This document shows, in pieces, positions 22,333-29,380 of a stretch of 31,271 nucleotides of DNA. Position 1 is the stretch's first letter. Each line of letters starts with the position of its first letter. The position numbers and the translations under genes were made by a program. A model generated the notes under the pieces. The model had not been told where the DNA came from and searched no databases. It worked only from the letters and a program-made list of their open reading frames with translations. The DNA lies in contig CAYWJA010000019.1 of the NCBI GenBank assembly GCA_964458485.1, positions 1-31,271 on the forward strand, in the 5' to 3' direction. This stretch comes from CAYWJA01 sp964458485. GTDB lineage: Bacteria; Patescibacteriota; Gracilibacteria; UM-FILTER-43-11.

Positions 22333-22420
22333 GGAGAGGTCGCATAGTGGTCTAGTGCGCTCGCCTGGAACGCGAGTTGACCTTCGGGTCTCGAGGGTTC
22401 GAATCCCTCTCTCTCCGCCA
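22333..22420 (+). tRNA. tRNA-Ser (anticodon GGA)
   Basis: An 88-base type II tRNA. Acceptor GGAGAGG pairs with CTCTCC-type 3' bases. The anticodon stem is CTCGC/GCGAG with loop CTGGAAC (GGA, reading UCC/UCU). The long variable arm is closed by GACC/GGTC with a TTCG loop. T-loop GTTCGAATC; discriminator G and CCA encoded. Confidence 0.97.
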
Positions 22421-22517
22421 TGAAATAATTAATTGAATTATTACTGTTATACTGTGGATGAGAACCCACTGATACAATTTTTGATATGTTTTTAAACTTT
22501 GAATTCGCCGCGAAAAA

Positions 22518-22622
22518 GGAGAAGCTTGTGACGACTATTTGAGCGCTCGACCTCGGACGGTATACCTGAGCGTTAGCAAATGGTATACCGGAGAATGTAA
22601 GAATATCCCTCTCTCTCCGCCA
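22518..22622 (+). pseudogene. decayed tRNA-Ser-like copy
   Basis: It begins GGAGAAG, contains GCGCTCGACCTCGGACG where the intact tRNA has GCGCTCGCCTGGAACG, and ends with TCCCTCTCTCTCCGCCA, identical to the 3' end of the tRNA-Ser 200 bases upstream. The middle has been replaced by two GGTATACC palindromes, and the T-loop is lost (GTAAGAATAT). It could also be a 3'-end duplication left by integration at the tRNA. It ends two bases before the stop of the convergent DedA gene. Confidence 0.6.
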
Positions 22623-22623
22623 C

Positions 22624-23370
22624 TCACAATTTAAATATTCTACTTCTGTGATTTATTATCTCAACATAAACAAGCCTTCTGTTTTTCCATATATGCCACA
22701 TGTATTGAAAGGCCATTATAAATATCCAAAAAGCCACTACAATAAGAAGTGCCTTAAAGTCTAATACTGATAAAAACTGAGGTCCTACAGTATATGCAAT
22801 TAGTGTCCAAAAGGTAGCCCAGGCGAAATATGAAAATGCAGTATACTTAAGAAATGTTTTGAAATCCATCTGTAATATCCCTGCTGCTGTAGAAACTAAT
22901 GCACCCGTATGAGGATGAACATAGCTAATAAGCATGACCATAAAACCATACTTTTTTAACCTTTCTTGCACCTTTCTTATTTCTGCCTTCAGTCCAAATT
23001 TTAAAAATAACTTATACCATCCGTACTTTCCCAGTAAATAATTAACAATAGCCATTATAAAAAATGCAATTATCACAAGTGCTATTGTAATGGCAACGCT
23101 TTGCCCTCCATCTATTGCAAACACTGTACCTGTAAGAACCACAACAGATCCTGGTAAATACCAATTTAAAACAGGGCATCCCTCCATAAGTGCTGCAACA
23201 AACACAAGCCAATATCCATGAACTTCATACATAGCCCTTGCATAACCTACCACCTCACCAACACTCGGCAGACCAAATGCATGCCAAATTGAACCTCCAA
23301 AATATAGCAATAAGAATAGCCCGAGTGGGAATGAAGCAAATTTTATAAATCCTTTTAGTCTTTTATGCAT
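22624..23370 (-). CDS. DedA/VTT-family membrane protein
   Basis: This 248-aa protein resembles the DedA (VTT, SNARE-associated) family of inner-membrane proteins, some of which move undecaprenyl phosphate or other lipids. It has a first membrane segment at 12-27, the conserved re-entrant stretch EGCPVLNWYLPGSVVVLTG, NYLLGKYGWYK, then KYGFMVMLISYVHPHTGALV and AAGILQMDFKTFLKYTAFSY, and two C-terminal membrane segments. The second arginine motif of classical DedA (F/Y-x-R-x-x-P) reads ISYVHPHTG here, a departure. A glycan-lipid role would fit the nearby sugar transferase, but is inference. Confidence 0.82.
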   Translation of the reverse strand: MHKRLKGFIKFASFPLGLFLLLYFGGSIWHAFGLPSVGEVVGYARAMYEVHGYWLVFVAALMEGCPVLNWYLPGSVVVLTGTVFAIDGGQSVAITIALVIIAFFIMAIVNYLLGKYGWYKLFLKFGLKAEIRKVQERLKKYGFMVMLISYVHPHTGALVSTAAGILQMDFKTFLKYTAFSYFAWATFWTLIAYTVGPQFLSVLDFKALLIVVAFWIFIMAFQYMWHIWKNRRLVYVEIINHRSRIFKL

Positions 23371-23434
23371 AATCGTATTTATGTATCAGAAATAACGGAT
23401 TGTATTTTAGCACTATTTACAAAGAAAAAACAAT

Positions 23435-24235
23435 TTATTCATGCTCTAAGCATCCATATATCATTGAATCATTTGGCCCAAATGCGCCCCACACATCTAT
23501 ATTCCATTCAGGATGATCACCCATTTGCCCTTCCACATGCTCTCTAATATCTCCCGAGTCAGTATTATAACGATAAAAAGGTGAATCAATGAGATGAACG
23601 CGTCTACCGGGCATATGACCAAGGTCGCGCAATACATCTCCTATTGTTGTTCTCATGTCAATAACATGACTATTTTTATAGGCTGGTGGATGTATTTGTT
23701 CCTCTGGTCTCAATTCAGTTACACCAGGATAACGATATCTTGGTGGAATAGCGATGCCAGACTCTGCTAATAATACATCCGGAATATCAGGTAATGCACC
23801 CTCTTGAACTCTTGAGCCTATTGTCATATCCATCCATTCGACCCTAGAGGTAATTTTCATCTTATCTGCAACAACACGAGTATGCTGATTTAATGTAGGA
23901 CTTGCATTATTATCCACCAATACCAGCCTATCTAACTTGCCAGATGCGACCAATGGGAGAGTAGCCGTAGCGTCTCCACTTAGCAAATCTATTAATACCC
24001 TTCTCCCCTCTAAGGCTTCAACCATTATATCAAACACCAGTTTTTGATGCACTCTCTTAATCTTAAATAATTCACTTATTGATCTTCTCTCTGCCTTTAT
24101 TAACCCTGGGGGTTTCATACTAGCAGGTATTGGACTTGGTGCTGTTCTGTGCGCCTCAATCATTGTCAATTGCCAGCATTTATTAAACAATGCATCTGGA
24201 TCAAGCTTTTTTCTTCTAGGTTTTTTCTTGGGCAT
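23435..24235 (-). CDS. Rossmann-fold, methyltransferase-like protein
   Basis: This 266-aa protein is not assigned to a named family. A basic N-terminus (PKKKPRRKK) precedes a segment shaped like the SAM-binding core of class I methyltransferases: RRVLIDLLSGDATATLPL (motif I position, residues 79-95), RLVLVDNNAS (strand 2 ending in acidic Asp108) and RVEWMDMTIG (motif III-like). The loop is LLSGDAT rather than the usual E/DxGxGxG, so SAM binding is uncertain. The C-terminal half contains Pro- and Arg-rich loops (IAIPPRYRYPGV). It is flanked by DedA and tRNA-Thr without operon signs. Confidence 0.55.
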   Translation of the reverse strand: MPKKKPRRKKLDPDALFNKCWQLTMIEAHRTAPSPIPASMKPPGLIKAERRSISELFKIKRVHQKLVFDIMVEALEGRRVLIDLLSGDATATLPLVASGKLDRLVLVDNNASPTLNQHTRVVADKMKITSRVEWMDMTIGSRVQEGALPDIPDVLLAESGIAIPPRYRYPGVTELRPEEQIHPPAYKNSHVIDMRTTIGDVLRDLGHMPGRRVHLIDSPFYRYNTDSGDIREHVEGQMGDHPEWNIDVWGAFGPNDSMIYGCLEHE

Positions 24236-24298
24236 AAATTTATAAGGTTAGAAGATATTATTATACGTATAGTTTAAAAAAAGTCCAATTGAATAAAA

Positions 24299-24374
24299 TG
24301 GAGCCATCACCCGGGATTGAACCGGGGACCTCACCCTTACCATGGGTGCGCTCTACCGACTGAGCTATGATGGC
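24299..24374 (-). tRNA. tRNA-Thr (anticodon GGT)
   Basis: A 76-base tRNA on the minus strand: acceptor GCCATCA/TGATGGC, D-arm GCTC/GAGC, anticodon stem CACCC/GGGTG with loop ATGGTAA (GGT), T-arm CCCGG/CCGGG with GTTCAATC, discriminator T and CCA encoded. Confidence 0.97.
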
Positions 24375-24440
24375 TTAACTAATCACAAAGGATAACAAAA
24401 AGTAATTTATCATAACATTTGTGATAATAACAAATTCTTT

Positions 24441-24467
24441 TTGACAAATCCCCCTTTTTTCTATACT
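24441..24467 (+). promoter_or_regulatory. promoter of rpmG
   Basis: Perfect TTGACA at 24441-24446 and TATACT at 24462-24467; the spacer is 15 bases, slightly short. It lies 40 bases upstream of the L33 ATG. Confidence 0.6.
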
Positions 24468-24506
24468 CTATGTGAGCTTTATATTAGCCCTTAACTGACA
24501 AATCCG

Positions 24507-24686
24507 ATGCCAAGAGGTAAGAACACTAATGTTTATCTTTCCTGCAAAAAATGTAAAATGCAGAACTATACAACCCGTATAAATAAAAAAACTACATCTA
24601 AGCTTGAGCATAAGAAATATTGTAAAAAGTGTAATAAGCTAACACCGCATGTAAGTGGTAGTGAAATTAAGCACAGTAGCTCTTAA
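24507..24686 (+). CDS. rpmG: 50S ribosomal protein L33
   Basis: This 59-aa gene encodes L33: MPRGKNTNVYLSCKKCKMQN, then YTTRINKKTT, KLEHKKYCKKCNKLTPH, ending in GSEIKHSSS. The two CxxC pairs (CKKC at 13-16 and CKKC at 39-42) form the zinc site of the C+ form. The family's YxTxxNKKNTxxKLExxKYCP pattern is clear. The C-terminus is a few residues longer than usual. The gene is isolated from other ribosomal protein genes, as is L28, and has its own promoter. Confidence 0.95.
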   Translation: MPRGKNTNVYLSCKKCKMQNYTTRINKKTTSKLEHKKYCKKCNKLTPHVSGSEIKHSSS

Positions 24687-24704
24687 ATATAGGTTTAATT
24701 TTTA

Positions 24705-24889
24705 TTGTCATCCTGAACTTGATTCAGGATCCATAGAACAAAGTGATGATTGCATTACTATTACGCTAATCATCTTATTTACTGATATTGCGAATAATAG
24801 TCGCATATTCGGATTATCCGATTATATGTAAATAAGTAATAATATAATTCATTAATCACATGGATCCCGGATCAAGCCCGGGATGACAA
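24705..24889. mobile_element. complete MITE-like element (TGTCAT family)
   Basis: A 185-base element with 30-base terminal arms (24705-24734 and 24860-24889). Each arm is a hairpin by itself: CCTGAA..TTCAGG in the left, CCCGGG..CCGGG in the right. The bases that differ between arms change in pairs that keep each hairpin. The interior has two more hairpins (GATGATT...AATCATC and CGAATA...TATTCG). Its interior matches the truncated copy at 637-743. No ORF. Confidence 0.85.
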
Positions 24890-24912
24890 ACGGTGAATTT
24901 TGTAATTAATAA

Positions 24913-26334
24913 TCAACTTCCATCCGCCCGAAATACAACACCGATGGTTTTTATGAGTATCTTAATATCCAGCCATGGCGACCAATTCTCTATGTAATAA
25001 GTATCCAGCTTCACCTCGTCTTCAAAGTCCAAATTACTACGGCCGCTTATTTGAGCAAGTCCAGTAATCCCGGGTTTTAGAGCAAATACTTTATAGTGAT
25101 GGCTTTCGTACTGATCAATTTCCTCCGGCAAATGCGGGCGAGGGCCAACAAGACTCAATTTACCACTTAGTACATTAAATAACTGGGGTAATTCATCAAT
25201 ACTTGTTTTACGTAAAAATTTGCCAAGCCTTGTGATGCGAGGATCTTCCTTAATTTTAAACATAGGACCAGTACGCTCATTTTGTTTCATTAATTCTTTT
25301 TTCTTTATGTCGGCATCAACTACCATTGATCTAAATTTATAAATACCAAATATTTTATCTCTATATTTCCTTTTGCTTTTATAGAAAATAGGACCCTTTG
25401 AGTCTAATTTAATAAAAATCCCAATAAATATCCAAGCTGGTATTAAAAGTATAATCATTACAATGCTAAACCCTATATCAAATAATCTTTTGAGTAACTG
25501 TCCCCATCCATCCAAAGAAGTGTCTTTAAGTGTAACTAATGGAATATTATCAATCATCTCTACATCTACATTTGTGCGCTGTAAACGGATCAGATCCGGG
25601 ATAAAATGATATTTTATTTGGTTATTTCTGCAAAATGCATGGAGTTCTTTTGTATCCCCCTCGCCCATTTTAGGATCTGTTTGAATTATTTCTTCAATTT
25701 TATATTTTTTTATAATAGATTCCAGCTGATCAAATCTTCCTATTATTTTTAATTCACCCTTCTTTCGAGATAACACTTTTTCATCTAATGCTCCGATGAT
25801 TTTGTAATAAGGATCTTCTTTTATTGTTTTATAAAAGTGATCTGCAACTGTATTTACACCAATAAAAAGAATTCGGCGCTTCCCTATTCCATATCGCAAT
25901 AAAAATGTCTGAATTAACTGAATTATGATTCTTCCGAATGTTATAAATGTAATGGTGAACATCCAAATATGCACCAGTGCAATACGAGAGAAGAACAACT
26001 GATGCACGACTAAAAAATAATACGCAATAATAAACATCATCCATGCGGTAACCAAAAAAATTACCTTAAAAAAACCTGAACTGAACCTCTGTGTTACTTT
26101 TAGTGAATATAAATGATTCACTGCAAAAATTATGACTAAAAATAATGCAGAAAATCCAGCTAGCAATATATACTCTTTAAAATTCGGTAAAAGCTCCTCG
26201 CCAAATTGATACTGTACTCCAGGGATTAAGTCTGTAATTGGCCTAAGATAGTAGGCAAGTAAAAACGCTGCAACTGTTGCGATATAGTCGATTGGAACCC
26301 GGAGTGCGCCGAAGATTATCTCACTTTTTTTCAT
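24913..26334 (-). CDS. polyprenyl glycosylphosphotransferase (WbaP/EPS sugar transferase type)
   Basis: This 473-aa membrane protein starts glycan building by moving a sugar-1-phosphate from a nucleotide sugar to undecaprenyl phosphate. It has four N-terminal membrane segments, a Rossmann-like cytoplasmic domain (RRILFIGVNTVADHF), a re-entrant helix after KRLFDIGFS, and the catalytic bacterial sugar transferase domain with GPIFYKSKR, KFRSMVVDAD, TSIDELPQLFNVLSGKLSLV, GPRPHLPEE and KPGITGLAQISGR. I start at the ATG at 26334 (MKKSEIIFG); an ATG at 26394 in frame would add 20 residues translated from the repeat element and is unlikely. The phosphohexomutase at 11141-12520 could supply its precursor. 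Confidence 0.93.
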   Translation of the reverse strand: MKKSEIIFGALRVPIDYIATVAAFLLAYYLRPITDLIPGVQYQFGEELLPNFKEYILLAGFSALFLVIIFAVNHLYSLKVTQRFSSGFFKVIFLVTAWMMFIIAYYFLVVHQLFFSRIALVHIWMFTITFITFGRIIIQLIQTFLLRYGIGKRRILFIGVNTVADHFYKTIKEDPYYKIIGALDEKVLSRKKGELKIIGRFDQLESIIKKYKIEEIIQTDPKMGEGDTKELHAFCRNNQIKYHFIPDLIRLQRTNVDVEMIDNIPLVTLKDTSLDGWGQLLKRLFDIGFSIVMIILLIPAWIFIGIFIKLDSKGPIFYKSKRKYRDKIFGIYKFRSMVVDADIKKKELMKQNERTGPMFKIKEDPRITRLGKFLRKTSIDELPQLFNVLSGKLSLVGPRPHLPEEIDQYESHHYKVFALKPGITGLAQISGRSNLDFEDEVKLDTYYIENWSPWLDIKILIKTIGVVFRADGS

Positions 26335-26496
26335 GGTAAGTAGCAAAAAATGCGTTTCGCAGCGCAAGTGCCGTAGGCACGGAGCGGAGAACAAAATTGT
26401 AAAAATCTGCGAAACATACTTTTTTGCGAATATGCTGTAAAAATAATTTATAAAATTTTAAGCAGATTATTTGCAATTTTGAGCATTTTCCTATTG
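26335..26496 (-). repeat. three-copy structured leader element, copy C
   Basis: Read on the minus strand it begins CAATAGGAAAATGC and ends GCTACTTACC, flush against the ATG of the sugar transferase. Outer stem GAAAATGC with GCATTTTTT; inner stem built on CAAAATTG and CAATTTTG, where copies A and B have AAAAATG/CATTTTT and GAAAATG/CATTTTC. A GTGCC-TAC-GGCAC hairpin occupies the variable part. It starts only 35 bases after the rnpB 3' end. Confidence 0.85.
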
Positions 26497-26530
26497 CAAC
26501 AGCACCTGTAATATTCTTTAGATTTAAATA

Positions 26531-26930
26531 AAACTTCATAAGCCGAGTTCTGTAGTGAGCCGATCGCTTACGCTCTGGTTCACCAGTAGTCATCTATCTT
26601 ATCTCCAATATAAATATGGAGCATTTAGCAGTTGCAAAGATGGGGCGACGAGCTACCGCCTGGATCCATCCTTCCACACAACCTTGCATCAGGTGGGGTT
26701 TACCACTCTCTGATATCACTATCGGAGAGACCGTGTAAATTAACACGGACGTTTCAGCCTCATCCCCGACTACGCCTAAGCTTCGTCGGGACTGGAGTAG
26801 TTTCTGTGGCACTGTCCCTTTCCCGATATTACTATCGGGACGGTCGCCGTTAGCGACCACCCTGCTCTATAATGCTCGGACTTTCCTTCCCGATTTAACA
26901 TCGGGACGACTACAACGAGTTTTAAATAAA
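26531..26930 (-). ncRNA. rnpB: RNase P RNA, bacterial type A
   Basis: The catalytic RNA of RNase P, which matures tRNA 5' ends. On the minus strand the 5' conserved region reads GGAAGGAAAGTCCGAGC, the middle has CAGTGCCACAGAAA, and the 3' region CACAGAAC-type pairing reads CTACAGAACTCGGCTTATG. AAAACT at the 5' end pairs with AGTTTT at the 3' end (P1). Peripheral helices are clear GC hairpins, for example GGTCGC...GCGACC and CCGTGT...ACACGG. Ends are estimated to about 10 bases. A good promoter lies at 26946-26974. Confidence 0.93.
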
Positions 26931-26945
26931 TCAAAAAGCCTATTA

Positions 26946-26974
26946 TTTATAACATAATTGGTATTTATAGTCTA
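26946..26974 (-). promoter_or_regulatory. promoter of rnpB
   Basis: Minus strand TAGACT (26969-26974), a 17-base spacer and TATAAA (26946-26951) preceded by TGT, an extended -10. Transcription would begin near 26939, just before the conserved 5' end of RNase P RNA. Confidence 0.7.
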
Positions 26975-26994
26975 TAAAAATTAATATTATTATC

Positions 26995-27990
26995 CTATTT
27001 ATCGTTATTCCCTTGGCATTCTCCAGTCCTGTCTCTTAATCCAATAGCTTGTGATAATTGTATTCTTATTCTTCGTGCAACTTCTATGCGTGCCTTTTTT
27101 TTATCTCGTAATGCATTGTATATTTCATTAGGAAGTCCATCTTTGTAGCCCAATAACACACTAATATCTTCAAACTCTTCCATAATGGAATCTTCATTAT
27201 CAAGATCTCTTTTGTTTTCTATTATTTCAAGTATTCTATGCCATATTCCCTGATTATCTGTCATCCTGAAATAAGCATCTAAATATGCGCGAACCAAACT
27301 TATATCTGATTCCATTTTATTAACTATTTTTGTAATATCATCACTCCTTTTTACTCCTTCACAGTCTCCATTAACAACACAATTAAAATGTTCTCTTATT
27401 TTTGAAGAAACTAGTTCGAAATATCTGCCCTCTCCTTTTAAAGCGCTATATAGAGTTGTGCTTTTATATCCCAATAAATTCTCCATGCCATTAAAAATAT
27501 TCTTTATTTTTCTACCGCTCGGAATCGCCCCCCCTTTATATCCTTCACTCAATACCTCAATCCATTTTTTGGATCCACTTTGCTTTTTTTCATCTCTGAA
27601 ACAAACATCAAAAAAAGATCTCATTAAACTAATGTCCGATAACATTTCTTTAGCTACGTCTAAGCATTTTACTTTTTCTGAATCATTTTGTTCACGTTCC
27701 TTAATATTTATAAAATGATAAATTGCTGAAACTAAATCTTCGTAACGACCTGCCCTTAGTCTTTTTTTAGGACGAATATGCTCAAGAAAACAAACTTTTA
27801 GTCCTTCAAGTTCCTCTATGTGCTTTTTCTTAAGCTTTTTACCTATTCTATCTTTTATTAATCCCAATATATCCAATTGCTTATACAGTTCATCAACAGT
27901 TGTCTCTGCTGACTGCAAAACAGCCATTACAGGTTCATTTTTTTCGATACCCACAGGAAAATCCTCAGCTTTATCTAAAGTTCTTGCCAT
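26995..27990 (-). CDS. orphan 331-aa protein with an internal duplication
   Basis: Not recognised. A soluble, helical, lysine-rich protein. Two related segments are visible: 118-203 begins SDISLMRSFFDVCFR, contains LLGYKSTTLYSAL and ends KIREHFN; 228-314 begins SDISLVRAYLDAYFR, contains LLGYKDGLPNEIYNAL and ends RIRIQLSQ. The N-terminal 100 residues (DELYKQLDILGLIKDRIG, DLVSAIYHFI) may be a third, more diverged copy. No catalytic motif, export signal or membrane segment. A consensus promoter precedes it. Function unknown. Confidence 0.65.
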   Translation of the reverse strand: MARTLDKAEDFPVGIEKNEPVMAVLQSAETTVDELYKQLDILGLIKDRIGKKLKKKHIEELEGLKVCFLEHIRPKKRLRAGRYEDLVSAIYHFINIKEREQNDSEKVKCLDVAKEMLSDISLMRSFFDVCFRDEKKQSGSKKWIEVLSEGYKGGAIPSGRKIKNIFNGMENLLGYKSTTLYSALKGEGRYFELVSSKIREHFNCVVNGDCEGVKRSDDITKIVNKMESDISLVRAYLDAYFRMTDNQGIWHRILEIIENKRDLDNEDSIMEEFEDISVLLGYKDGLPNEIYNALRDKKKARIEVARRIRIQLSQAIGLRDRTGECQGNNDK

Positions 27991-28017
27991 TTGGAATTTT
28001 AAAATTATAGTGTTAAA

Positions 28018-28046
28018 ATTATTACATAATAATCTTATTTTGTCAA
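28018..28046 (-). promoter_or_regulatory. promoter of the 331-aa orphan gene
   Basis: Minus strand perfect TTGACA (28041-28046), a 17-base spacer and AATAAT (28018-28023). It is 28 bases from the ATG at 27990, giving a very short leader without a Shine-Dalgarno sequence. Confidence 0.75.
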
Positions 28047-28131
28047 TTGATAAAGATGAAAATGCTAAATTCTTAAAAAAATCCTCTTGAAAAAAATAAG
28101 ATACTCCGATAAATTAAATGGGCTGATTATT

Positions 28132-28207
28132 GCCACCTTAGCTCAGTTGGTAGAGCAACCGCCTTGTAAGCGGTGGGTCGCCGGTTCGACTCCGGCAGGT
28201 GGCTCCA
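28132..28207 (+). tRNA. tRNA-Thr (anticodon TGT)
   Basis: A 76-base tRNA: acceptor GCCACCT/AGGTGGC, D-arm GCTC/GAGC, anticodon stem ACCGC/GCGGT with loop CTTGTAA (TGT), T-arm GCCGG/CCGGC with GTTCGACT, discriminator T and CCA encoded. Followed after 21 bases by the repeated element and then tRNA-Pro, probably one transcript. Confidence 0.97.
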
Positions 28208-28228
28208 TTTATACAAATTATATCAATG

Positions 28229-28393
28229 CAATAGGAAAATGCTTGAAAATGCAAAAATCTACTTGAGATATCTGTAAATTATATTCGTAAAAAAAGTAAA
28301 CCTCGTAGATTTTCACATTTTCATCCTTCTCTACGAGCTTCCTCGAGGGACCTCGAAAGCTCTACGATTCGGAACGCATTTTTCGCTACTTAT
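28229..28393 (+). repeat. three-copy structured leader element, copy B
   Basis: It begins CAATAGGAAAATGC and ends GCTACTTATC, whose last C is the first base of tRNA-Pro. Outer stem GAAAATGC (28235-28242) with GCATTTTTC (28376-28384); inner stem 28245-28262 with 28305-28322. Between is a GAGCTT...AAGCTC hairpin. It lies between two tRNAs, so in a joint transcript it would be a structured spacer. Confidence 0.85.
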
Positions 28394-28470
28394 CGGGGTG
28401 TAGCTCAGTTGGCTAGAGTGCGCGGTTTGGGACCGTGAGGTCGAAGGTTCGAGTCCTTTCACCCCGACCA
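28394..28470 (+). tRNA. tRNA-Pro (anticodon TGG)
   Basis: A 77-base tRNA: acceptor CGGGGTG/CACCCCG, D-arm GCTC/GAGT, anticodon stem CGCGG/CCGTG with loop TTTGGGA (TGG), T-loop GTTCGAGT, discriminator A and CCA encoded. Its 5' end abuts the repeated element. Confidence 0.97.
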
Positions 28471-28499
28471 TTTTCACAAACTCTTTATTATAAAATGTT

Positions 28500-28528
28500 T
28501 TTACTTTTGTGTTATTTTGATGTATAAT
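28500..28528 (+). promoter_or_regulatory. promoter of the 190-aa orphan gene
   Basis: TTTACT at 28500-28505, a 17-base spacer and a perfect TATAAT at 28523-28528, 26 bases before the ATG at 28554. No Shine-Dalgarno sequence. The leader CTTAAATAA close to the ATG resembles that of the gene at 172. Confidence 0.65.
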
Positions 28529-28553
28529 ATAAAGATAATCTTAAATAAAATAT

Positions 28554-29126
28554 ATGCCAGAGAGACCTACAGAAGATCAAATTCAAGAAAGAGCTAAATC
28601 TATTATAGAAGAATGCATGGAACATGATGCAGAGGGTAGGGCTATGATCTTTAATCGTAAAAGGCAAGCAATAGAAGAATTACTTCATGACTTAGATTCA
28701 TCTGGTTATCAAGATGATTTTTATGAACCTGATGATCCTTATGATCTTGATGAATTTGATCCCTATGAAGACCCAAGAGAAAATGCACAGGCTTTACTTG
28801 ATGAATTTTACCCAGGTTATACAGAACAAGACATTAAACATTTATATGAAATGCTGCCTGCAGGTCTAGATAAAGCAAATATCATGGCTCGGGCAATATG
28901 CTCAATTGTAATCCGAATCAGAATGAGTGCTTATGTTGGCGAAAAAGTAGATCCAAGTAGTATTACCACTGAATACATACAAAAACAATTAGATACTGAT
29001 TCCCCATTATTTAAAGACTTTACCACGCAAGACTGGGAAACTTTAGCAAAAATTATTAAGGAAAATTTAGATATAAACATTAAAGATGAGTCGGTAGTTG
29101 CAAGAAGAGTACAAAAATATCTATAG
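28554..29126 (+). CDS. orphan 190-aa acidic protein
   Basis: Not recognised. The N-terminal 50 residues are helical and charged, followed by a strongly acidic, aromatic stretch (DDFYEPDDPYDLDEFDPYED, residues about 54-73) that may be disordered or bind metal or basic partners. The C-terminal 110 residues are helical (LLDEFYPGYTEQDIKHLYEM, AKIIKENLDIN). No export signal. It has its own promoter and is followed by a small basic protein in the same direction. Confidence 0.65.
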   Translation: MPERPTEDQIQERAKSIIEECMEHDAEGRAMIFNRKRQAIEELLHDLDSSGYQDDFYEPDDPYDLDEFDPYEDPRENAQALLDEFYPGYTEQDIKHLYEMLPAGLDKANIMARAICSIVIRIRMSAYVGEKVDPSSITTEYIQKQLDTDSPLFKDFTTQDWETLAKIIKENLDINIKDESVVARRVQKYL

Positions 29127-29154
29127 GTAATATATCATTTATGATTTATCTGAA

Positions 29155-29340
29155 ATGAAAGATAATAATGAACAACCAGCTACGCCAGTTATAAGAAGGT
29201 GTAAGGAGGATGAAGAAAGGCGAAGGATGAGACAATTACCTACTAGGGTCAGAAAACTTACACCAGAAGAAGAGGAAGCACAAAGAAAACGGAGGCAATT
29301 GCCAGCTAAACCTCTGCCATGCACACCTATTGAGGATTAA
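29155..29340 (+). CDS. small basic, charged orphan protein
   Basis: A 61-aa frame with a repeated pattern: RRRMRQLPTRVRKLTPEEEE and then RKRRQLPAKP. It is rich in Arg, Glu and Pro, probably disordered or coiled. It lies 28 bases after the 190-aa gene in the same direction and could be cotranscribed with it; the acidic and basic compositions would suit a complex, which is inference only. The opposite strand is open over the same span, so coding status is uncertain. Confidence 0.4.
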   Translation: MKDNNEQPATPVIRRCKEDEERRRMRQLPTRVRKLTPEEEEAQRKRRQLPAKPLPCTPIED

Positions 29341-29344
29341 AAAG

Positions 29345-29380
29345 TGTTGTAAATTTTGACAACAGATTATATTTTTTATT
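29345..29380. terminator. possible terminator between convergent genes
   Basis: TGTTGT-8-ACAACA (29345-29364) is a perfect 6-bp inverted repeat, followed by an AT-rich run with TTTTTT. It sits between the small orphan stop and the convergent surface-protein stop. The stem is weak. Confidence 0.4.

Noticed and set aside
26335..26394. ATG at 26394 as start of the sugar transferase
   Set aside because: The extra 20 residues are translated repeat element; the ATG at 26334 sits at the element boundary and fits the family N-terminus.
26594..26860. Protein frames on both strands across rnpB
   Set aside because: The conserved RNase P RNA regions explain the sequence; the frames carry no protein features.
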